Below are positions 35,201 through 46,243 of a stretch of DNA of 64,000 nt, piece by piece; the first letter of the stretch is position 1; each line of letters begins with the position of its first letter. The notes below the pieces were generated by a model. The model was given only the letters and a program-made list of their open reading frames with translations, had not been told where the DNA came from and did no database searches. Source of the stretch: Plecoglossus altivelis (Eukaryota > Chordata > Actinopteri > Osmeriformes > Plecoglossidae); assembly GCA_036571765.1 (NCBI GenBank), contig BROE01000017.1:4182793-4246792 (forward strand), read 5' to 3'. The translations under genes and the position numbers were made by a program.

Positions 35201-37820
35201 GGTACTGAGAATTATCTCTCCCCCGCATACTGTGCAAGCCTGAGCCTCAGGACACACAAACACACACCAAAACAGTCCTTTAAAGCAGACGGCAGTCATG
35301 GACAGTGTATCCACAGTCAGCCTTTGAGCCTTTCTGTTTGCAGAACCTCAGCAGCTTATCTGTCCAAATGTTCTCACCGAGCACTGGAAGTTTCCAAAAA
35401 AGGACTGTTCGCCGGATTCTAGCTGTGGTTAGACATCTCTGGAAACGCGTTTCGGAACGTCAAGAAGCACTTACTTCCAGAACACCTCGGTGGGGCTCAG
35501 AGCTCGGCCAACTGAACGGTTCCCGGAGCTCATGTTGCCGCAGAGAGCGGCGTTCGCCAGGGCCTCACAAGACCAGGGCAGAGGGCTCTGGAAAGAGCTG
35601 AACAGGTAGTAGAAGGTCCAGGCGATGATGACGTTGTAATAGAGGCATACCAGAGTGGAAACGCAGAGCATTCCGATGCCTATGCCTGCAGACAGAAACA
35701 CATCAGCGCCGTGATAACAGACGAAGTAGCGTTCTCACGATCATCTCACTGTCGTCGGCGCCTTAGTCGCTATTACTACACGGCCGTAAAGGGCGTTTCA
35801 AAGCCAAAGGGGGGGGCTACCTTTTAGAAGTGGGCAGCATTTCCACACCGTGATTGGCCCCGCCGCTCCGTACTGGCCAAGGCTGAGCTCCATAAGAAAG
35901 AGAGGGACCCCCGTGAAGAACATCATGATGAAATACGGGATCAGGAACACACCTGGGCGGGGAGACGTTTCCAAATGACACAGCCATTCACAATCTGGGT
36001 GTGGTCACTCGGAATGGCTACATGTATTTGTTTTGTAACCATGAGCTGCCACACACACACACACACACACACACTCACGCCACTAAACACCTGTAGGGAC
36101 ATGTCCTGACGGCATTATAAAGTCCCTGGCTGAGACTGGACGACCGCCAGCGCGAGCAACAGCTACTTCTGCTCGCCTCCCTACGTGAACGTCTGGCCGT
36201 GAACATCCCATCATCTTGTTATTCTTCCATGATGTTGTTTTGAAGTATGTAATATAGCTAGCAAAAAAACGACTCACATTTTCCTGGAGAAGACAGCTCC
36301 CAGGGTGTGTTTCTGAACAATACTCCTGGCTTTGCTCAGACAGGATAAGTTACAAGGCTCGATCTAAGTGCCGGCTCTCTAACCCACTGGCTGTGATTAC
36401 ACGAGCGTGGTTTCCTCTGTCAGGTTACCCCAGACGAAAGCCATGACAGGTTACAGGACAGAGTAGACCTAACGGCTATGGTAACGTTATAGGCATCCAT
36501 TTCCATCATAATTCATCTTCAATTCAAGCCACATACACAGTCTGGCTGCTGAAACCTGAATGCCAGCTTGGTTGTGGGTCACTCACCTCCTCCATTGCGG
36601 TAACAGAGGTAGGGGAACCTCCACACGTTCCCCAATCCTACACAGTATCCAATACAAGAGAGCAGGAATTCATATTTCCCTCCCCACTGCTCTCTGGGAA
36701 TGATCACTTCAGGGGGGGGTGCCGGTGACGTGGGCTGAGAGTCAAACGGAGGTTGGGATGAAGGACTGGTGACGTCATGTGCCAAGGTCAGTCCATTCAG
36801 TTGTGCGGGATTCTAAAAAAAGAAGAGGAAACCTGATCAGGACCAGCAAACTGGGATTTATCCGTCGCTGCATGATTTGTGTTTACATGATGTAACCCTA
36901 ATCCTTTTCCCTCACCTACATCTTGTGGCGCTCACTTTTATCTCGTTTTTGTATAACTGGTTAAAATGGTAAGTGGAGAGTAATAACTTCGTACTAAAAT
37001 AATGTACTTTCTCCGATTTAGGATACACCTGTGCTTCGCTAAATAGGTTACGATTGAGGTACATATCATAAAGTTCCGTGTTCCCGATCTCTTCTGTTGA
37101 TCTGTTTATCTGTTGATAAACTGTCTTTTTTTCTCGCTAACACAAATGTACTCCTCGTTCCTGAGGCCATTCTGTGCCTGTCGGCTGATGGTTCGTGCGA
37201 ATAAATTAGGCCGGTGTCAGGCTAAACCTGTTTTTAACAATAGATGACTTCTAAAAAGGGCACGAAGAGGAAGCAATTGTATTTCCATTTAAACTTAAAT
37301 CATCAACGTAGTCAACCATCATCATCCCAACGCATCAGCGTCCATAAACGAAAAAATGTGAAAGGCCATTTTAACACGTCTGCATCAAGACACTTGGTAC
37401 GGATCAAGTTCTAATTGAACTGACTTCATAACCTGAGATATAAAAAAAAATGTAATCAAACCTCATATTTATCCAAACACAAAGTGATGAATCTACAACC
37501 TATCGTGATTCGCATCCCTAAAGTTTACACCATGTAGGAGTAGTATGCCGGTTCGGTTACCAATAACTAGGCAAACTTGAAGCACATTCCTAAAATGTTC
37601 GCCTACCGGTACCCGGAGATGAGCAAATAATTTCCAAACTCTTTCCTACCTGTTGGTGCGGTGTTGTTGTCGCTGTGTAACCAGGTGCCTCTTTGCCTTC
37701 CTCGCTCATTTCTCCTGGTTTTGAGTTACTTTCTTTTACAGAATGAGCGATGCATTGTTGAGATAAAGGTTTCATGAAAGAACCGTCGCTGGTGGAAAGG
37801 TCTTGTATTAAGTTACCCAA
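32298..37820 (-). CDS. SLC6-family Na+/Cl- coupled amino-acid transporter, 14 exons, 684 aa
   Basis: A plasma-membrane symporter with 12 predicted membrane segments. Exons (high to low) are 37820-37650, 36812-36587, 35952-35821, 35685-35475, 35124-34986, 34869-34735, 34595-34492, 34397-34273, 34154-34042, 33915-33778, 33672-33573, 33363-33245, 32880-32707 and 32465-32298. TM1 is CIGYCVGLGNVWRFPYLCYR. Extracellular loop 2 has a Cys pair (SCEALANAALC) and two N-glycosylation sites (NMSSGNRS). TM6 is FYSLGIGFGGLLSMASYNKF. TM8 reads LGVDTLFGNME, with Leu where relatives have Gln (LDSQF). The sequence is closest in my memory to the glycine/proline/ATB0,+ branch (SLC6A9, A7, A14), with KSSGK- and GATLEG-like signatures, but it matches none closely. 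It may be a fish-specific member such as SLC6A22. Met1 is the first in-frame ATG; Met16 is an alternative. Confidence 0.85.
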
Positions 37821-39214
37821 CTAAATACACTTAGGCCTAATAGGCTACTAGCCGCAAAGTGTTTAAATACTGTAGGTTATAGCGCAGGTGCAGCCTTCAC
37901 ACAAAGAGAGACAGGGCGTAGTTAAAGCACGCCCTCTTTCTAAAGACAGCAAATATCCATCTCACCTAGATAGTTAAACCACACCTATTCAGATGCTACT
38001 GTGCTAGAACTATTGACTGGGAATAGCAAACCCACCTCCAACCTGTTTGTGATGTTATCAGTGTCAGGGCCATTAAAAACGTTTCGGGTTAAATATTTTA
38101 GTCAAGTGAAGAGAAAAACCTTCCATCGGTATGTTAGAGTGGAAAGCTCCGCCTATAGAGTCTACGATATACACTATAGTCTTAATCTTCATTTTGTCAT
38201 GCCATGCAATACCGATGCATTTTTCAACCGCGCTCATGAGACGAGGAAGCCACTATTGCACCGACAGGAAATTACAGCTTTGGTTTTTTAATCGTCCCTC
38301 CTCGGATCACTCAGTACACAAGCACCTCTTCTGTTAGTGTGACGCACGAACGGGGAACTTGTGAACGACATTGCGTTTTGCTGATGAGAGCATACCTCAC
38401 GCAAGATGCAGCCGAATAAAAGAAAAAGTACTGGGATGTAAATTTAGGTCTGTGTATGTCCTTCAATATATGCTTACATTTTATGTTAAGTGTGGGTTAT
38501 GGTGTGGCCAGGCCCGTCCACCATCAACAACATTCAGGATATATGTAACCGGTTCTGTGTGTCTAGGTTTGGATCAGTTATCAAGGGATCAGGAACCAAT
38601 GTTTTGACATTCGTTTATTGCAACATCCACTGACACATTGTTGTTATAGTTTTGTAATGTCGGTGCTTTGAACCATAGACTGTAGCCTAGCCTATAACTG
38701 TATTAAAATAAATGTTAGAAAGACTATACAGTTGCTTTCAACAGTTCAACAGTTTTAGTTTAGTACAAAGATGCAACAGTACACTCTGATGTACATCACT
38801 GTGTAATAGTTCACCAAAGACACATCGATTAATGAATTAAAGGTTATAGACTATTGCTATTATGTAAGGAAGCTTGGGAACTTCAAGATGACCTACATAT
38901 TTTTTAAATAACCCGCCAGACTCGCACCCGCCTTGGTTCTCCACAACGCGGAAGAGACCCCTTTCGGCTCGTCTGATTGGTTTTCACCACTCTCCTACGT
39001 TTCCGCCGATTGGCTGCACTTTTAGTACAAATGTAATATGTGGCGGGACTTTGTGACACATTCGCGCTTTCTTTCACAGCAGGAAGACTTTGGTTGGCAA
39101 TTTGTGGGACAGTTATAGTCTCAAAAGAGTTAGTCTTTTTGTTTTTACAGCAGTGTACTCAGTGCAGTGACTCTTTTATTTTGCAGCCTTTTTGTCAACC
39201 TACGAATAGTCAAC
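37821..39214. other. Divergent promoter region of the SLC6 gene and rrm1
   Basis: The two genes are head to head with 1.4 kb between start codons. The right end is more GC-rich and carries paired CCAAT boxes. No other gene is supported. Confidence 0.6.
38976..39013 (+). promoter_or_regulatory. Paired inverted CCAAT boxes of rrm1
   Basis: ATTGG occurs at 38976-38980 (CTGATTGGTT) and 39009-39013 (CCGATTGGCT), 33 bp apart, about 200-240 bases upstream of the rrm1 ATG. NF-Y sites spaced by about three helical turns are typical of S-phase and G2/M genes. Binding is inferred. Confidence 0.5.
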
Positions 39215-42200
39215 ATGCACGTTATCAAGCGGGGTGAGTGGCTTTACTCCTGTCAAACAGGTTTTTTCTGGGCATGCTAGCTCAAACTTGCCCCAGTGAT
39301 CGTGCAACGACTGAAGCTAGTTAGCTGGCAAATCCTTCCTTAATTTACCAGCTGGCCAGTCCCTAGACAAATTTATTTGCGTGGAAAGTGTAATAGCCAT
39401 CTGATCAGTTGTTGCTTGATAGCTAGCTAGCTGATCTTAGGCTAGTTAGCTAGCCTCTGATTTGGTAATCATAGTGCAAAGTAAATTGCTATATGATTAC
39501 ATCATACGTGTAAAAGTTCTATTTATTAATATTATAGTTCAATTCAGGAGCAGTTGATACGATGGCCATCTATCTCGTTCAATGGGAAATTCATTGTCTA
39601 CCAGGCTATCTAGACAGTCGGCTAGTTAGCATGTCACTGTCTTTGCTGCAGTATTTCACAGCTGGTCCCTTTGTCAAACTTGGCGCCAATAGTTAGCTTG
39701 TAAGGCTATAGTTAGCTGCTAAGGCGTTTCTTAATCTGTTTACGATGCGTTTGGACATTGTCAACTAACTAGCAAATATTAACAGAACAAGATCTAGAAT
39801 GATTATAGAGGATGTCTCGAACTTACACGGATGTGAACGTTATTCTGGCTGTCAAGTTTATGAGCTTTTAAACGCTGCTTTTATAGGCTATTACCTAGCC
39901 GATATTGATGATGCGTGGACTTGACCCTTGATTAGATGATTTGACCGTTATAAATAATAGGAGAACGTCTTAATTTGATGCGAAATTAAATTTTGAATTG
40001 AATAATGCCAGTAGCCCATAAAAGGTCACGCTGGACAGATCTGTCAATGTTGTATTAAGAAGATGACATTTCTTACAGATGGACGCCAAGAGCGTGTCAT
40101 GTTCGACAAAATCACATCCAGGATCCAGAAACTGTGTTATGGACTCAACTCCGACTTTGTGGATCCGGTGAGTTAAGAATCTCTTAACAGACCAACTGCA
40201 TTTATTCTATTCAAACAATGTGTGGATAACCTTTAATAATACCCCCCCCATCCAACCCCCCTTGTCCACACAGACCCAAATCACAATGAAGGTGATTCAG
40301 GGTTTGTATAATGGAGTCACCACGGTGGAGCTGGACACGCTGGCAGCAGAGATCGCTGCCACGCTGACCACCAAGTACCCCGACTACGCCATTCTGGCTG
40401 CTCGCATCGCCGTCTCCAACCTCCACAAGGAGACCAAGAAAGTGTTCAGTGGTGAGTAGTTCAGCCGCCTTTACCTCCCCCGTTTCACTGTACTTGCGTA
40501 TTCAGACGAATGGGAAAAAGGCCCTTTTTGGCTGACTTTCGTCTCTCCGTAGACGTGATGGAGGATCTTTACAACTACGTGAACCGTTTAAACGGACGTC
40601 ACTCCCCCATGATCTGCAAGGAGACTCTGGACATCGTCCTCGATAACAAGGATGTAAGTCTTTGGTTTATGGCCTTCTGACTTCAACATAAGGAGTTATG
40701 GGTTTGTGGTTTGAAAACAGAAGAATACAACTGTACCTATTGTTTTGTTTTTGCAGCGCCTGAATTCTGCCATCATCTATGACCGGGACTTTTCCTACAA
40801 CTTTTTTGGCTTCAAGGTTAATTTAATATCTTTTGACATTATTCCCCGACTAAGGTTTGTACATGCAGAAAGTCATACTTTTATTTTTTTCTTTCTTTAA
40901 CTAGACGCTGGAAAGATCCTACCTACTAAAGATCGATGGGAAAGGTGAGCCAACACACGCAGCTTAAGTGATCTGTTGGTTCCACAGATCAAGCAGAAGG
41001 ATTCTTGGATCTGCCATCTTGACCTTTTTTACCGCCTTTTCTTGTGCAGTTGCCGAGCGACCGCAGCACATGCTCATGAGGGTGGCCGTCGGGATCCACA
41101 AGAGGGACATAGACGCAGCCATCGAGACCTACAACCTGTTGTCCGAGAAGTGGTTCACCCACGCCTCTCCCACTCTCTTCAATGCCGGCACCAACCGCCC
41201 GCAGCTGTCCAGGTAGGGTGTGCTGGATGGGAAAGGGACTAGGTTGGAATTGAGCAGAGATGTAGGCCTGATGAGCGTTTTGACGACTTTGCGGTTGTGT
41301 TTGTTTTTGGTTTCCTTTCAGTTGCTTCCTGCTGGCCATGAAGGACGACAGCATCGAGGGGATTTACGACACGCTGAAGCAGTGCGCTCTCATCTCCAAG
41401 TCGGCAGGCGGTATCGGAGTGGCGGTCAGCTGCATCAGAGCGACAGGAAGTTACATCGCCGGGGTAGGTCGTGAGCGCAGGACGGCGACACGAGTCGCTG
41501 CTTGTTTATTTGATATTTTTAGAGAACAATGTGACTGACGCCACTCTTGTTTTGCAGACAAACGGCAACTCCAACGGGCTCGTCCCCATGCTCAGAGTGT
41601 ACAACAACACGGCCCGCTACGTTGACCAGGGGGGCAACAAGGTAGGAACGCCTGCCCCCTAGGCATCTGGCCCCCTTCCCCCCCTGAGCCACATGATGAC
41701 CTCCGGATATACATTAGTGCTCTGCACAAAGATGACCCTATATCTATCACCCCTGTCTGATGGTTCTGGGATGCCCCTGCTCTGGGATCCACCTGTACCC
41801 CTTTTGATCCCTCACCTCACTTCATCTTCTTCTCTCCCCCCCTCCATTCCCAGAGACCTGGGGCCTTCGCCATGTACCTCGAGCCCTGGCACTTTGACAT
41901 CTTTGACTTCCTGGAGCTGAAGAAGAACACTGGGAAGGAGGAGCAGAGGGCCAGAGACCTCTTCTACGCCATGTGGATCCCTGATCTCTTCATGAAGAGA
42001 GTGGAGAGCAACCAGGTCAGCAACAATAGACAAAACAACCCTACCTTCTGACCGTTCAATGGGAGTGTTTCTGTACACACTGATCATTTTGTAAAAGGAC
42101 ACGCACCTAATGGTGCTTCAGTACTCCTTCTGGCATGTTCTACCAACAGGAATGGTCTCTGATGTGTCCCAGTGACTGCCCGGGCCTGGATGAATGCTGG

Positions 42201-44731
42201 GGAGAGGAGTTTGAGAAGCTCTACACCAAGTAAGAGGAGTTCACAACCAAAGCGCGCAGGCTGCAATACCTTCCTGTTCTGCTACAGAGACAGCCGGTCT
42301 CACCGCCTCCACCCCCCCCCCCACTCCGTGCGTGTCCCTCCCCAGGTACGAGAAGGCGGGCAAGGCCAAGCGCGTGGTCAAGGCCCAGCAGGTGTGGCAC
42401 GCCATCATCGAGTCCCAGACGGAGACGGGGACTCCTTACATGCTCTACAAAGACGCCTGCAACAGGAAGAGCAACCAGCAGAACCTGGGAACCATCAAGA
42501 GCAGCAACCTGTGCACGGAGATCGTGGAGTACACCAGTCACGACGAGGTGAGGACCGCAGGGCGGAGCCATACACACAGCAGGGAAAGCCACAGCATGAC
42601 CCTACAGATATGTAGAGTCTGTGTGCACAGGGGAAACATGCATCCACATTCTTGAGTGATGGCTCTTTTAGAAACGTCATCTAATATTTGTTAGTTACCA
42701 CCTGTAAAATGTAATGGATCTGCATTGCTTCCCCCCCCCCCCCTTCACATGCCCCTAGGTCGCGGTGTGTAACCTGGCGTCTATCGCTCTCAACATGTAC
42801 GTGACCCCCGAGAAAACCTTCGACTTCCAGAAGCTGGCCGCCGTCACCAAGGTCATCGTCAAGAACCTCAACAAGATCATCGACATCAACTTCTACCCCA
42901 TTCCAGAGGTCAGCTCTCCGACTTTTGGCTTTTCATCCGTTTCAACCTGCAGTTCTCGAAGTCACATAACCAATCCTCCTCACCGCCCTCCCCCAGGCTG
43001 AGAACTCCAACAAGCGCCACAGGCCCATCGGGATCGGCGTCCAGGGTTTGGCCGACGCCTTCATCCTGATGCGTTTCCCCTTCGAGAGCCCCGAGGCCCA
43101 GCTCCTCAACATCCAGATCTTCGAGACAATCTACCACGCCGCCCTGGAGGCCAGCTGTGACCTGGCGGCCCAGTTAGGACCTTACGAGACTTACGCCGGC
43201 TGTCCTATTAGCAAAGGCGTGAGTTGCGATGTCATTTCTTTAAAAAAATTTTTTATTGAAGATCTCTCTTTTAGTCTAGATTGTTCCCCCTACTACTCTT
43301 GACCTTCAATCCTGGCAATACAGCTTTCAATCTGGTTAATTTTTATGATCAAGCCAACCTTTGATTTTCTTTTTTGTTTCAGATTCTTCAATATGATATG
43401 TGGGAGAAGACACCAACCGACCTGTGGGACTGGAAACTTCTCAAGGAGAAGATTGCTAAGTGAGTGTTGCTAACTCCTGCCACGAGCGGTCTCAAAGTGT
43501 CCCAAAGAGTGGCAGCATCTAGCCAATCAGAAGCCAGTTTACTGCCAAACACGTTTTTCACATACAAGGAATCTACTCTGGTGTTGGTCCAGATGCCAAA
43601 GTAGTCAAATATAAAGATAAGATCAGACAGCTTAGGCATCCTTCCTGTGTCTTGACGGACGTGTGGTCCCCTGTGTTTCTGTTCAGGCACGGTGTGAGGA
43701 ACAGCCTGCTGCTGGCCCCCATGCCCACCGCCTCCACAGCTCAGATCCTGGGCAACAACGAGTCCATCGAGCCTTACACCAGCAACATCTACACCCGCAG
43801 AGTCCTCTCCGGAGAGTTCCAGGTCTGCTCCGTCACCTGCCTGATGCCACGCCCCCACGCTTCTAAAGGGGCGGTCCAGCTGTCTTTTGAGTCTTGAGTT
43901 TTCCATTTGTCAGTTTTTTTTTGACGGCGTCTTCTCCCCTCTCCCCCCACAGATTGTGAACCCTCACCTGCTGAAGGACCTGACGGAGAGAGGCTTGTGG
44001 AACGAGGACATGAAGAACCAGCTCATCGCTCATAACGGTTCCATCCAGGTGAGGCTTATGAATTCCCAACCTCACTTCTTACCTCCCACCCCCGCCGGCG
44101 TGACGTAACCAAACTCTTTTACCGCGTTGGCTTGTCTGAATTGAGTTTTATTTGGCCGCTCTTTTCCAGGGAATTCCTGAGATTTCAAAGGACCTGAAGG
44201 AGTTGTATAAAACGGTCTGGGAAGTGTCTCAGAAGACCATCATCAAGATGGCAGCAGACAGGGGCGCCTTCATCGACCAGAGTCAGTCTCTCAACATCCA
44301 CATCGCCGAGCCCAACTACGGAAAACTGACCAGCATGCACTTCTACGGCTGGAAGCAGGTATAACATAAGTTCAGGGGTCTGATGTCATCTTTCTTTTAA
44401 TCTCTTTTAAAAAATTAAAAAAAGATGCCTTGACCATGTGCTTGGCCTTGCCTTCTTCTCATACCTCTGATTTTATGATTTAAAAAATATATATATTTTA
44501 AAGAATATATATCTCTATATCGATGTTTCTGTGTCTCCCCAGGGTCTGAAGACAGGTATGTACTACCTGAGGACCAAGCCAGCAGCCAACCCCATCCAGT
44601 TCACCCTGAACAAGGAGAAGCTGAAGGAAGCGCAGCCGACCAAGAGCTCAGAGGAGGCGAAGGAACGCAACATGGCCGCCATGGTGTGTTCCCTGGAGAA
44701 CCGGGACGACTGCTTGATGTGCGGCTCCTAA
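39215..44731 (+). CDS. rrm1: Ribonucleotide reductase large subunit RRM1, 19 exons, 792 aa
   Basis: The class Ia large subunit reduces ribonucleoside diphosphates to dNDPs together with RRM2 or RRM2B. Exon starts are 39215, 40079, 40274, 40553, 40757, 40905, 41050, 41322, 41558, 41854, 42150, 42346, 42759, 42997, 43383, 43687, 43953, 44170 and 44543. They add to 2379 bp: 792 residues, the same length and exon number as human. The ATP-cone is at residues 1-90 (HVIKRDGRQERVMFDKITSR). By this colinearity the active-site cysteines are C218 (SSCFLL), C429 (NLCTEI) and C444 (VAVCNLAS), with N427 and E431. The radical-transfer tyrosines Y737/Y738 are in GMYYLRT, and the redox pair C787/C790 ends the protein (CLMCGS). 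Exon 1 encodes only six full codons. Intron 1 is rich in GCTAGC motifs. A polyadenylation signal is at 45112. Confidence 0.98.
39265..39775. other. GCTAGC/TTAGCT-motif cluster in rrm1 intron 1
   Basis: More than ten copies of GCTAG, TTAGCTAGC and CTAGTTAGC in about 500 bases immediately after exon 1. The densest run, at 39418-39456, contains GATAGCTAGCTAGCTGATC. Confidence 0.7.
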
Positions 44732-46243
44732 ACGCTCCTCCCCCCCCCCCATCCTGCTCCCGTTGACTCGACCATCGCCGCGGCCATGGAAGGGCTCAGG
44801 GTTGAATCTTTAACCGACGCCTTAGGCCAGACGTGATGCGTCTTCCTGTGGTCTACTCTGCTGTCAGCTTCACGCTCTGACCGGGGGAACGTTTGTTTTC
44901 TGATTTGTATGTCTTCTGTCTGATGTTCCCTGTGAACAGGTGTATATTTATCACTCCAAGGTGCACTGTCTGAAATCTTTGTCTTTTTGTATAAAATGTG
45001 TAGAATTTGCAATATTGCTAACTCACTTTGTCAGATCCATTGTTCATATGTTAATTTAAGGGTTAATTAGATTTCTTAAACTTCATGTATATTAAAGGAT
45101 GTATTTTAGAAAATAAAATTGTGCTATGAGATTATATTGGCTGGTTGTTACCAATCCTGAATTACTGATATATGATCCGTTCTGCTCTATGGCCACTAGG
45201 TGGCGCTATTTCATGAAGACGGGTTGTATCACTTTCAATTAGTTTTCTTCCATTTATTGACGCATAATTATTTTGATTATCCTGTGCTAAAAATTGTGAT
45301 GGGGAACGGGTGGAAAAAACTTGTTCTATCACAAGGCAACACCAATGTTTTTGTTAGCCCATAAAAATCAAGGGAATTGTTTGTTTAGAGTTGAGAATAT
45401 TTTTTTATTGGGATTATTTTATTGGGTTGTAACAGATGAAAGAGGAAGATGTGCAGCAAATGACCTTTAAAGCAAACCTGCTTTGTTGTGGTACGGCCTC
45501 GGTCTACATCGTAGTCTACCCGGTAACCCACCTAGGAACCTCATTGGAGGGTTTATAAGCCTAGTGAGTAAAAAGGCAACGTCATCCCAAGCCTGTGGCT
45601 ACAGTACATCTGAGTCCAACCTGTTATCTTCCTACACGTGAGAGGAACTCAGGTGTGATGTGGAGTCTGGAGACAAGGGGGGAATGTAATGCTTCAAGTG
45701 AGGGTTTAATGAGTTGCTCTGGCAACCTCGAGGGAGCAGCAAGTGTTCTGCAAGCTGAGACCTGACCATGGCAACATAAGGTTACCTAGCCTGATGAGAT
45801 GAAAACAGCAGAATGTAACCAGCTGTGGAGAGTCAACAGGGATTTATTTCGCAAGCAGGTTATTGAATAGATACACAAACGCAATTCCAGTACACGTTCA
45901 ACTATTTGAAATGTTTATTTAAAGTGCACTTCACATCCAATTCCATCCATTTAATTTCCATCTATAACATTTTTTTTTCAACCATCAACAAGGTACCTAT
46001 TCGTTAATCAATTGTGAGTCAAGTCAGAAACGACTCATTCAAGCAAGCCTACCTATGGCTTAATCTTGGAGCAGATTATATCATTACAACATTCCTGATG
46101 AACCAGTGCAAAGTAGTATTTGACAAATCACACTGTCACTACTCTATCGCTATCCTCACCCTGCACCTGCTGTGCTGCAAAAGCTGCAGGCATACTAAAT
46201 GGGCTTTCCAAAGTCACGATGACTTGAAAAAATGTTATGTAAA
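44732..46243. other. Tail-to-tail spacer of rrm1 and trpc2
   Basis: Holds the rrm1 3' UTR with a polyadenylation signal at 45112 and the trpc2 3' UTR, for which a minus-strand AATAAA (plus TTTATT) lies at about 45914. I see no gene. Confidence 0.65.
45112..45117 (+). terminator. Polyadenylation signal of rrm1
   Basis: AATAAA in AGAAAATAAAATTG, 381 bases after the stop codon. Confidence 0.65.
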
